Positions 11,711-20,012 of a DNA stretch of 64,000 nt are shown here, piece by piece (the first letter of the stretch is position 1; every line of letters begins with the position of its first letter). The notes under the pieces were generated by a model. It was given only the letters and a program-made list of their open reading frames with translations. It had not been told where the DNA came from and ran no database searches. The position numbers were made by a program, and so were the translations under genes. The stretch lies in contig CM077116.1 in the NCBI GenBank assembly GCA_039619475.1, forward strand, positions 304,332,464 to 304,396,463, in the 5' to 3' direction. Origin of the DNA: Icerya purchasi (Eukaryota > Arthropoda > Insecta > Hemiptera > Monophlebidae).

Positions 11711-11888
11711 ATGTATCATTGTTATATTATACGTTAACGACACACATTGTTTTAATTTATCGTATTAATTTGTAAAATTAAAACACACTAATATGAAACA
11801 ATTAAGTAAAATTTAATTACTCGACGCTCTTCAAAGGCAAAGCTTCATGAGATTACGGGAGTTATTGTGTAATATATGAATTTAACAA
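11711..11888 (+). repeat. Left arm of the inverted repeat flanking the LINE
   Basis: Matches the reverse complement of 17703-17854. The core 11780-11809 is 30 bp and perfect against 17783-17812. Weaker collinear matches follow (TTCAAAGGCAAAGCTTCATG, AATTTAACAA) and precede it (TTGTTATAT). The outer part has an indel of about 30 bases. Confidence 0.75.
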
Positions 11889-12378
11889 AGACGAATAAAA
11901 ATAACGGATTTAACATAAATAATTATAAGATATTAAATTTTACTGAGAGCTATTATATAAACAAATTTAAAAACGATTATATCAACTATAATTATCCGAA
12001 TACAGATAACCCCTGTTATTCAATATTTAAATTTTAAACACTGTTCTATTTTTTATAATTAATAACACCGTTTGTTTTCTTATGTAAATACGATTCGATT
12101 TAATTTTTATGCTGGCTACTTATTGTATAATTTTAGTTTGTTAATTTGCGATTTTATTTTACTTTTGCTTTTAATTTCTATTTTTTTAAATTTTTTGTAA
12201 ACATTGCTTAAAAAAAATTTTAATTTTTGAAATTTTTAAAATTTTGAAATTTTTAAAATTTTAAAATTTTAATTTTAATAGTCATTTTTCGTAATTTTTT
12301 ACTTTATTTAATCATGCAATAATCGATTTTTCTTATACACTTAAATCCGTTATTTATTATATTCAGTCTTTGTCTTTG

Positions 12379-12408
<30 letters not shown>
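12379..12408 (-). other. Poly(A) tail of the LINE
   Basis: An uninterrupted T run on the + strand, about 47 bases downstream of the ORF2 stop in the sense of the element. It marks the 3' end of the insertion. Confidence 0.85.
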
Positions 12409-12410
<2 letters not shown>

Positions 12411-12455
12411 GTGCCATATACTACAACTTGGGTCAGAGGCACCGGGGCTATTTTG

Positions 12456-13673
12456 TTAAATTAATGGATATATGTTTGTTGTTTTCAGAAATTGTATGGT
12501 CTTTTTAAGTTCGTCTGGGCTGTCGGAGAGTGCTGTGCGTATTGATATGTTGTGATCCGGATGATATTTTCGAAGTGGAATGCACGTTGTTAGTATATGA
12601 TCGATTGTTAAAGGCTCTTGTCCGCAGTGGTAACATGTGGGCTGGGGTTCATTTTTCAATATGTGGCCGTGAGTTAGTGCAGTGTGTCCGATTCTGAGCC
12701 GAGTTATTACCGCCTCCTCGCGTCGGGATGGGATGCATGTTTTCCACGGAGATGTGTTTGATTTGATGTTTCGGAGTTTGTTGACGGTAGAGATGCGCTT
12801 CCAGTTTGAGTCCCACGTATCGTGGAATACACTTTTGATGTTGCGTATTTGGTCTTGAATTGGAATCGGAATTGCTGGTACTGGGAACATCCTCGCTGCT
12901 TCCTTCGCGGCAGTGTCTGCTTCTTCGTTTTCCTTGATGTTAGAATGTGCTGGGATCCAGCATACGACGATTTCCTGTATATGACGGTGAGTTGACAAAA
13001 GAATATCCTGGGCAATCGGGTGGTTAACTTTTGTGTGATCAAGGTTAATGTTTTGAATGGCGCAAAGGGAGTCAGTAAAGATAACTATTTTCGGTAGGTT
13101 TAAATTAATAGCCAAATTGGTTGCCAAGTTTATTGCTGTTAGTTCTGCTGATAGTACGGAAAATTCAATTGGTAATGAATATCTTACGGTGACGTCTTGG
13201 TGTATTACGGAACAGCCGACGCCTTCGGCTGTTTTTGATGCATCGGTGTAGAATTTTTCGTATGGGTCAAGTGAGGCCATTAGTGTATCGTAGGTGCTTT
13301 GTTTTAGCATCATATTTTTGATGTGCAGTGCTAATGATGTGTCCGTTTTTAAGTTTATTGACACGTTTGGCGGTATCGACGATATTATGCGATGGTCGAT
13401 TTGTTCCGATTGATTAAGGTTCAAGGAGCGGATGATGTTTGCGACATGGGATTGAAATAATCCAGCGGAGTGGCGAAGATAGCGTGATGAATTTGCTTTT
13501 TGTAACTGTAGTGGATGTTTTTTCCCTTTGAGATATGTGTCAAGTTTTATTGTTAAGTATTCTCTCCGCAGTTTTAACGACCATTCACCAGCCTCAGCCA
13601 AAATGCTGACCGTTGGGCTGGTGTGGAAGGCTCCGATTGCCAATCGAATGGCCGAATGATGAATGGAATCCAA
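12456..13673 (-). CDS. LINE ORF2, C-terminal part: RNase H and zinc motif (separated by frameshift)
   Basis: This 405-residue frame is the downstream part of ORF2. Residues 1-35 (IHHSAIRLAIGAFHTSP) are the conserved block that follows the RT thumb. An RNase HI domain spans about 138-260, with the four acidic catalytic residues visible: Asp144 (FYTDAS), Glu177 (SAELTA), Asp201 (FTDSL) and Asp253 (EADTAA), plus His243 in the WIPAHS loop. The end carries a CCHC-type motif, Cys347-x2-Cys350-x8-His359-x4-Cys364. RNase H would remove the RNA template during target-primed reverse transcription. The ATG at 13673 is not a real start: in the intact protein this part was fused to the upstream frame. The domain itself looks undamaged. 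Confidence 0.85.
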   Translation of the reverse strand: MDSIHHSAIRLAIGAFHTSPTVSILAEAGEWSLKLRREYLTIKLDTYLKGKKHPLQLQKANSSRYLRHSAGLFQSHVANIIRSLNLNQSEQIDHRIISSIPPNVSINLKTDTSLALHIKNMMLKQSTYDTLMASLDPYEKFYTDASKTAEGVGCSVIHQDVTVRYSLPIEFSVLSAELTAINLATNLAINLNLPKIVIFTDSLCAIQNINLDHTKVNHPIAQDILLSTHRHIQEIVVCWIPAHSNIKENEEADTAAKEAARMFPVPAIPIPIQDQIRNIKSVFHDTWDSNWKRISTVNKLRNIKSNTSPWKTCIPSRREEAVITRLRIGHTALTHGHILKNEPQPTCYHCGQEPLTIDHILTTCIPLRKYHPDHNISIRTALSDSPDELKKTIQFLKTTNIYPLI

Positions 13674-16102
13674 GGTGCGCAGAATTGATGGTTTCGCCGT
13701 TCCATAGATTGGATTTTTAGTAGAGTAGCTCTATCCGCTCCAAAAGTGCTGTGAGATAGTTTTTTTATTAAATTTAATTTTTTCAAGCATTGTTGTTTTA
13801 ATTCGTTTATATGGTGTTTCCAAGAAAGTGCGTCATCGAATGTTAAGCCAAGATATTTCACGGTTTGAGTTTGTGGGATTTGGATGTTATTTAATGTAAC
13901 GGTTAGAGCTTTGCTGCAGCTTCTTAGTTTGCAGAAGTGAATGCATTTCGTCTTTGATACGGAAAATTCTAGGCCATTCCGTGTTGTCCACTCATATGCT
14001 TTATTTATTGCGTTTTGTAGTCTTCGAATACCGGATTGGAGATTTTTACAACCAACACAGATTGCGAAGTCGTCTGCGAACAGTGTTGATGATATCGATG
14101 TTGGAATGGATGCTGTTAGGTCATTTATTGCGATGATGAATAATGTTGGGCTCAGCACGGAACCCTGTGGAACTCCGTTTTGAAGAGGTTTTAATGCGGA
14201 TATAGCTCGGCCGATTCGTACTCGGAAGGTGCGTTCAGATAGGAAGTTTTCTATGAAGTACATTAAATGACCTCGGAAGCCCCACTTGTACAGTGTTACG
14301 ATTGCTTTTCTTTTCCAAATCCGGTCAAAGGCCTTCGTTATATCAAAAAAGACGGCTAGGGTATGTTTGCGTAGTGCGAAGTTGCTCTGAATGAACGTTT
14401 GTAGGTGGATAAGATGATCGACTGTTGAGCGTGATGGTCGGAAGCCACATTGTATTGGAGATAACAGATTTCTATTTTCTAGTTCCCAGATTAGTCGTTT
14501 ATTGATGATTTTTTCGAGAATTTTGCATAAGACTGAAGTTAAGGATATTGGCCTGAAATTATCTGCTTGCGACGGATTTTTGGTCGGTTTTTGTATCGGT
14601 ATTATTATTGATTCTCTCCACTGCTTCGGGAAGGATCGTGTTGTCCATATGTGGTTAAACAGGTGGAGTAGTTTGTCGTACATGCACTCTGGTGCTTTTT
14701 TTAGGAACTGAATGTGAATACTATCAGCACCGGTTGCCGAGTCCCTCATAGAATTGACTGCGCTGGTAATTTCATTTTTCCTTATAGGGGAGTTATAGGT
14801 TAGGTTGTTAGCTGTTTCGAATTTTAAATTTCTAGATTCCATGCTCTGTTTTATTTGTAATGAGGACAGTGGCAATTTGTTGTCACTTGATATGTCTTCA
14901 AAATATAGCGCAAATTGTTCTGCTATTTGTTCTGGTTTTGTGTATAACTGATCGCCTACTGAAATTGAACTTGGTATTCGAGGAGAGTAGGTTTTGTTGA
15001 GTGACCGTATTTTATTCCACATTTGTTGAGACGGGGTTCTTGCAGTTAACGTAGAAGTGAATTCGTTCCAACTTTTCTGTTTTTCTTGCTTTAGGGTCCA
15101 TCTGGCTTTCGATCGAGCATGCTGGTAGGTTATATGGTTTTCAATTGTGGGTGTTCGTTTTAGTTTTCTGAGTGCCTTCCTTCTATTTCGAATGACTTCT
15201 GTGCATTTTTCGGACCACCAGGGAACAGGAATTCTGTTTTTAGGTAATGGTTTCGTTTTCGGGATAGCTTGATCAGCGCATTGAATAATTTGATTGCAGT
15301 AAGATGTAACAAAAGCGTCAGTGTCATTAAAGCTTTCTATTTTTGTGTTATGTTGGCATAATTGTTGGTATAGATTCCAGTTTGCTTTTTTGAGGTTAAA
15401 TTTTGCATCTGTGTTCGATGCGGTGTTTTTTGTGTGTATAATTATGATTAATGGATAGTGGTCGCTTCCTCCCATATCAGAGTGCGGATAAGCATCTATT
15501 AAATGCGCGATCTGACTTGAGCTTAGGATGAGATCAATGGTGCTCCATGTCCTATGAGTAGCGCTGTAATGTGTTGGCTCTTGCGTGTTATGTATTGTTA
15601 AATTAAAATTTTCTATAATTTCTATCAATAATTTGCCTCTTTTGTCAGTTTTGTTTCCTCCAATTTCTTCACTATGTGAGTTGAAATCGCCTGTGAATAT
15701 GAATGGTGTTGGGAGGCTACGTAATAGTTTTGTATAATCGCTTTTTTCTATTTTAGTGTACTGGGGAATATATATTGTACATATTGTTATAGCTGGCTCG
15801 GTGTTTAGACGTATCGCTAGAGTTTGTAGGTGATCAAGGTTTAAGCTTATTTCGGTATAACTTGCATTATTTTTTATTGCTATAAGAATTCCACCGTGTG
15901 CTCTTGTTTGGTTGTTTAGGCTATTGTAAATGATATTGTAATTTTGAAGGTGTACCTTTTGATTGGGGTGAAGGTGTGTTTCCTGAATGCATAGTACTGT
16001 TGGGTTATATGTTGCTATGATAATTTTAAGCTCTTGGAGGTGGGTGGCGACGCCGTTACAGTTCCAATTTATGATAGAAATGTTTTGTTTTCCCGAAGCC
16101 AT
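13574..16102 (-). pseudogene. LINE ORF2, N-terminal part: AP endonuclease and reverse transcriptase
   Basis: This 842-residue frame encodes an apurinic-type endonuclease (about 8-222: Asn in INWNCNG, Glu41 in IQETHL, GDFNSH with Asp139 and Asn141, SDH 213-215). Next is a reverse transcriptase (about 495-770: FRPISL, GFRPSRST, FDITKAFD with Asp587, GVPQGSVLSP, LFADDFA with the FADD pair at 675-678). The thumb block VKYLGLTFDDALSW follows. From about residue 799 (LLKIQS) the reading leaves the family pattern; the frame encoding ILRTLDSIHHSAIR is one register away. The usual block between thumb and HSAIR is shortened, so a small deletion caused the frameshift near 13705. Translation in this frame then runs about 43 nonsense residues to a stop. 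All endonuclease and RT catalytic residues remain, so the copy is young or was long constrained, but it cannot make full ORF2. Confidence 0.88.
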
Positions 16103-16132
16103 TCTTTTATTATTTAATTTTATGCTTGTTAG

Positions 16133-17602
16133 TTACTGTTGTGTGGTGTTTTCAGTTTTTAGCTTTTTAATGATTTTTGTGAATCTCACTTTCATTGAGC
16201 GGTTTTTCTGTAGTAGTTTGTAATTGTCTTGCAGCATTTTGATTAGCTTAGTCATCTCTGAGGTGAATTCCAATGCTAATTCAGGAATATTGGGATGGCC
16301 TTTACACATGTCGATAAATACGCAGAAGTTTGCGTATGTAAGCGGATATTTGTTTTCATTGCTTTTAATGTTTGCTTCGAGAGGTTTGAGTGTTTGTTTT
16401 ATCGACTGGGTATTGCCTAGGTCATTGCTGCCTTCGAAATCTGATAAATCTACAGATGAGTTTTCATCCGCTTCCGAGTTTATGTCATTCGCTTTTTCAT
16501 CAGGCTGTGTTGTCGGTTTGGTCTCTTCCGCATTTGAATCTTTGGAGTCCCTTTTTTGTTTCTTCTGTTGTTTTTGGGTCGTGGCTGAAGTAGTTGCAGT
16601 TTCTGTTTCGGATTTGGCGGTGGAAGAGTTATTAGATAATTGTCTTTTAAAATTTTCTGCGCGTGTTCTGTCAGAACTGTCGCTTTGGTTTATTTGCAGT
16701 GGAATATTTGTAGCAGTATTGTGGGTGATGGTTTGAGTGCGATGATCGGATTCGTCCGCGTTGCTGTTTGGAAGAGGAGGAAATGAGTCGTCTGATGTTT
16801 TTTGTTGTTGTGTAAATGTTGACGATTCTGAGCATGATGGCTGCGATTTGATTACTGATTGTTTAGGATCCTCCGATGTTTCATTTCGAGTACAGTTATC
16901 GGCTTTGTGGCCGGAGAGGTTGCATTTGAAGCAGATTAAATCATCCGCCGAGAGAAATATACGGTAGCTATGATCGTTTGTATCCAACGTAAAGGAGCTC
17001 GGCAAATTTAGTTCTTCGAAGTTGGTAATGTATACTTGCCGACGCCAGCTGACTATATGCCCGAATTCGTTGTCTAGAGGCTTAATTCTGAGAATCGATA
17101 TATTCGATGCCAATTTCATGTTTAAATGTGACTCCAGGTGACGTTGTAAAATTGCATTTGTTACTGTTGGTGAGACGTTTGAGAGTGTTATTTTCGTAGT
17201 TGGCGACTTTAGTTTGCGCGCTTTAATATAGTGGCCATCGATTACGAAACCGCCGTGTTCTGTTATAAACGAGTGTACTAGGTGTGTAGTTTTTAAAAAT
17301 ACGATGACCCGGTTTCCGCTTACGCGTGACGCTGCTATGATATTTTTTGCTCCTTGTACGAGATGTTTTAGAGACGTGAGGTAATCTAATATTTTGTAGT
17401 CTAGTATGTGATTAAAAACGATACCTTGTTCCTCGGTCGGATGATTAAAATTTTGAATAGGAGTTATTATTTTCTGTTGTAGTGTGGATGCGTATGTTAT
17501 GTTATTAATTGAAACATTTTTACCTGATTGCGAGGCTGTTGTTGCGATGGCCGGTGGAGTAGATAACGTTGCCGTAGTGCTAGATGATAGTTGGTCGGTC
17601 AT
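16133..17602 (-). CDS. LINE ORF1, Gag-like RNA-binding protein with CCHC knuckle
   Basis: The 489-residue intact frame starts at the first ATG after the leader and ends 29 bases before the ORF2 ATG. A Ser/Thr-rich N-terminus is followed by a globular region (about 60-220) of mixed alpha/beta character (GNRVIVFLKT, KITLSNVSPTVTNAIL) that resembles the RRM-like domains of I-type ORF1 proteins. A zinc knuckle follows: Cys224-x2-Cys227-x4-His232-x4-Cys237 (CFKCNLSGHKADNC). Next is a long low-complexity linker rich in Ser, Asp, Gln, Lys and Thr (about 240-400), then a C-terminal helical segment rich in Lys and Leu. It should bind element RNA and form the ribonucleoprotein. No frameshift or stop interrupts it. 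Translation of ORF2 probably needs reinitiation or bypass, given the short gap. Confidence 0.85.
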   Translation of the reverse strand: MTDQLSSSTTATLSTPPAIATTASQSGKNVSINNITYASTLQQKIITPIQNFNHPTEEQGIVFNHILDYKILDYLTSLKHLVQGAKNIIAASRVSGNRVIVFLKTTHLVHSFITEHGGFVIDGHYIKARKLKSPTTKITLSNVSPTVTNAILQRHLESHLNMKLASNISILRIKPLDNEFGHIVSWRRQVYITNFEELNLPSSFTLDTNDHSYRIFLSADDLICFKCNLSGHKADNCTRNETSEDPKQSVIKSQPSCSESSTFTQQQKTSDDSFPPLPNSNADESDHRTQTITHNTATNIPLQINQSDSSDRTRAENFKRQLSNNSSTAKSETETATTSATTQKQQKKQKRDSKDSNAEETKPTTQPDEKANDINSEADENSSVDLSDFEGSNDLGNTQSIKQTLKPLEANIKSNENKYPLTYANFCVFIDMCKGHPNIPELALEFTSEMTKLIKMLQDNYKLLQKNRSMKVRFTKIIKKLKTENTTQQ

Positions 17603-17630
17603 GCCGACCGGCGTAATTGATAACGCCGGT
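17595..17630 (-). promoter_or_regulatory. Two overlapping hairpins at the ORF1 start codon
   Basis: The 8-bp inverted repeat ACCGGCGT / ACGCCGGT, with an 8-base loop, lies at 17607-17630, just upstream of ORF1. A 5-bp one, GTCGG / CCGAC, at 17595-17609 has the ATG in its loop. They share bases, so only one can form at a time. Both are visible directly; a regulatory role is inference. Confidence 0.5.
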
Positions 17631-17702
17631 GATTAAATTCGATATCGCGGCGAGACTCGAATTGCGACAGTTGGAAATTAAGAGATAAGATTATTTAATT
17701 TG

Positions 17703-17854
17703 TTGTTAAATTTATATAATATTATAATAAGTCCAATGAACATGAAGCTCTTTGTCTTCGAAACGCCTTAGATAAATCAGAATTACTTAATTGTTTCATA
17801 TTAGTGTGTTTTTATTTATTGTATGTTAAAATCGAAACCTATATAACAATTACA
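17703..17854 (-). repeat. Right arm of the inverted repeat flanking the LINE
   Basis: Reverse complement of 11711-11888, perfect over 17783-17812. It overlaps the inferred 5' edge of the LINE, so either the LINE leader is part of the repeat or the LINE starts further in. Confidence 0.75.
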
Positions 17855-18011
17855 TTTTTAATGAGAAATAAATGCCTACCGACTAGTTTTTCTATTTACT
17901 TATTCGCTTTGCGCTTTTTTTAGTAGTTTACGATTCTCTAAAATCATATTGCCTCTTTTTTCCCGAAATATCAAAAAACGAAATTCTGTTTATTTTATTT
18001 TATTTTTACCA

Positions 18012-18014
18012 ATA

Positions 18015-18076
<62 letters not shown>
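18012..18076. repeat. (ATT)n microsatellite
   Basis: About 21 almost perfect ATT units. Confidence 0.95.
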
Positions 18077-18078
<2 letters not shown>

Positions 18079-18228
18079 CGTGTCGAAGACGCTGTTATCT
18101 ATAATTGCCGAGTAAAATAAGTCGTTGGAATTATAAGCATATCTTCTCTGTTCACGTTTCACAACACTGCTGACTGTAACTATCCTGCTGTTATTTCAAA
18201 GGTTAATAAACTACAGTTAAATAAATAG

Positions 18229-18581
18229 TTGTATTCCTGCCGTTTTCGCAATTGCATCGATCGTCCACTCGATTATTCTCCAGCGCGGTTTAAATTCGCT
18301 TTCGTTCAAGCACATCCGGTGCGTAGACGATCTCAAGTGTACGCCATTGTCCCCAAGTCAAGTGCTACGCAGGGGTCAATTTTTCTGCCACCAATTCTTT
18401 GCGTTCTGCTATGTCCCTCCATGCTGGAATATCCACTAGCTACTCTGAACAAGAGAGGATGATTTTCCTGGATTTAAGTCTTAAGGTGGAAGTTTTTTGG
18501 TCATGCATAGGAGATGTCTGTCATTTATTTCCAGTTTTGTCCTTTCTGTGTTGCTTGCTACCGGTCCTCGAATTTCTGGAG
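18229..18581 (+). pseudogene. Possible LINE reverse transcriptase relic
   Basis: The + frame contains VRRRSQVYAIVPKSSATQGSI, which resembles the 'AGVPQGSVLSP' region of LINE reverse transcriptases after the fingers. No catalytic DD box follows in any frame. The right end joins the 42-bp repeat at 18582. Confidence 0.3.
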
Positions 18582-18623
18582 GAGCTGTATGCGAAAATTT
18601 TAATTAACTGTATTATTCTTTAT
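18582..18623 (+). repeat. 42-bp perfect repeat, copy 2
   Basis: Identical to 8000-8041, 10.5 kb away; flanks unrelated. Followed here by a short AATAAT-rich tract. Confidence 0.85.
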
Positions 18624-18741
18624 AAAAGTAATAATAATAATAATTTACCTAGAAATTTTTTCTTATAATTTACACATTTCATAACAGTTTTTCATAAGGT
18701 TTTCTTCAGTATTATCCCTGACGCAAAAAAGACCTTGTCAT

Positions 18742-18763
18742 AATATATATATATATATATATA
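18742..18763. repeat. (TA)n microsatellite
   Basis: About 11 TA units. Confidence 0.9.
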
Positions 18764-18961
18764 CAGTAAGTTTAAAATTTTAATAGCGATGTAACACTGA
18801 AATAAAAATGGCTTCGATGGAAGAAAATACGTCAGGATAGAGTGACGCACATCATTCAGATTGCAGGTATAAGCAAAATTTCAGTTTAAAATATATTATT
18901 CTGTAATTCTGTAAAGGGTTCGAATTGTTAACGTTTTTTGACATTTTTATGTCTTTGCTTT

Positions 18962-20012
18962 GGCACATAAACTTGAAAAGCGTCACGAAATAGACCGTCA
19001 CGGAAAAGCGTTACGAAAATTTCATGTCTTTACTTGGATACGACTGATTACTAATATTATGTCTATGTTTCTACTTTCAACACATAAACTCGAAAAGCGT
19101 TACGAAATTGAGCGTCACGAAATTGAGTGTTACGAAATAGAATGACGCGCCATAAATATCGAATCCGAATTGACACAGTTTACTTTGGCACATAAACTCA
19201 AAAAGCATTCCGAAATGGAGCGTCACGAAATACAATGGCGCGCCATAAATATTGAATCCGAATTTATGCATTGTGTCTACGAGGGTCACGCAGAAAGTAA
19301 GGTTCCAAAACCCATCGCGTTGGCATAATAATGAACGAAAATTAAATTTAAAACTTACATTTTATTGCTTGAACATTTTATAAAGTTTTTGATAGAAGAA
19401 CCACCAACTTTTCAACACTTACCCTATAACATTTTCCGTCCGGTCCAGTGACTCGATATTTTTAAGCAATTCGTCATCCGCCGGATATACATACATATAT
19501 ATATTTTTGTTTTAATTGAGAAAATAAAGCGTTATCACTTAGGCAAGGTCCGAACTGTAGTCAATTGACAACTCGGCGGTAAGTTCTTGGGTAATGTTCG
19601 CTGTGAATGGCCGTGCATTGTCATGCAATAGTTGAATTGCTTTTTAAATTTTTATCTCTTTCCTTAAATTGACGAGTGTTTCCAGTAGTTTAGGCCATTA
19701 ATGGTCTGTCCACACTCCATGAATTCCACTAAAATAATGTGATCCCTTTGTTGTCTCAAAACATCAACATTGGACGGATTTTCTATAAGATTAAACTAGT
19801 AATAACGGCGCAATAATCAAACTAGTCTCGTTTCAAAGGTGAAACTATTACATTTAATAATTTTTTGATGCACAGTGGGAGAGAATGACGTTTTTTCGTG
19901 TCTTTACTTTGGCACATAAACTCGAAAAGTGCCACGAAATGGAGCGTCACAGAAAAGCGTTACGAAAATTTCATATATTTACTTAAATACGACTGATTAC
20001 TAATAAGTGAGC
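18962..20012 (+). repeat. Tandemly duplicated unit (four copies), split by a mariner
   Basis: Units start at CACATAAACT near 18964, 19081, 19189 and 19913. Each carries several copies of a GCGTCACGAAAT / GCGTTACGAAA motif. Units 1 and 4 share the same ending (ACGAAAATTTCAT then ACGACTGATTACTAAT). Units 2 and 3 share another ending (GCGCGCCATAAATAT then GAATCCGAATT). Mariner remains lie between units 3 and 4, so the array predates that insertion. Confidence 0.75.
19280..19830 (-). mobile_element. Decayed mariner element with transposase fragment
   Basis: TA at 19278-19279 is followed by CGAGGGTCACGCAGAAAGTA, which looks like a mariner terminal repeat. The - strand of 19530-19800 encodes, with frame shifts and stops, the pieces EF-MECG-QTINGLNYWKTL and LLHDNARPFTANITQEL. 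These match the mariner transposase pattern 'pGxTINaxxY' and 'LLHDNARPHTA', the latter holding the second catalytic Asp. The N-terminal DNA-binding part and the second terminal repeat were not found, so the copy is truncated and dead. Confidence 0.75.

Larger units (their letters stand above)
12377..17748 (-). mobile_element. Nearly full-length I-group-like LINE (non-LTR retrotransposon)
   Basis: Read on the - strand, the element runs from a 5' leader through ORF1, a 29-base gap, ORF2, a 3' UTR of about 47 bases and a poly(A) tail (poly(T) on + at about 12379-12408). Two ORFs, a CCHC ORF1, an AP endonuclease, and an RNase H after the reverse transcriptase together point to the I/LOA/Outcast assemblage rather than Jockey or R1; the exact clade is inference. 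TCTTTGTCTT occurs at 12367-12376 next to the tail and at 17749-17758, a candidate 10-bp target-site duplication. The flanking inverted repeat seems to extend inward to 17703, which conflicts with a 5' end at 17748, so the 5' boundary is uncertain. Confidence 0.85.

Noticed and set aside
12707..13042. Alternative frame of 111 codons inside the LINE
   Set aside because: Overlaps the RNase H coding region in another register; shadow frame.
16224..16736. 170-codon + strand frame
   Set aside because: Antisense to the low-complexity linker of LINE ORF1; shadow frame.
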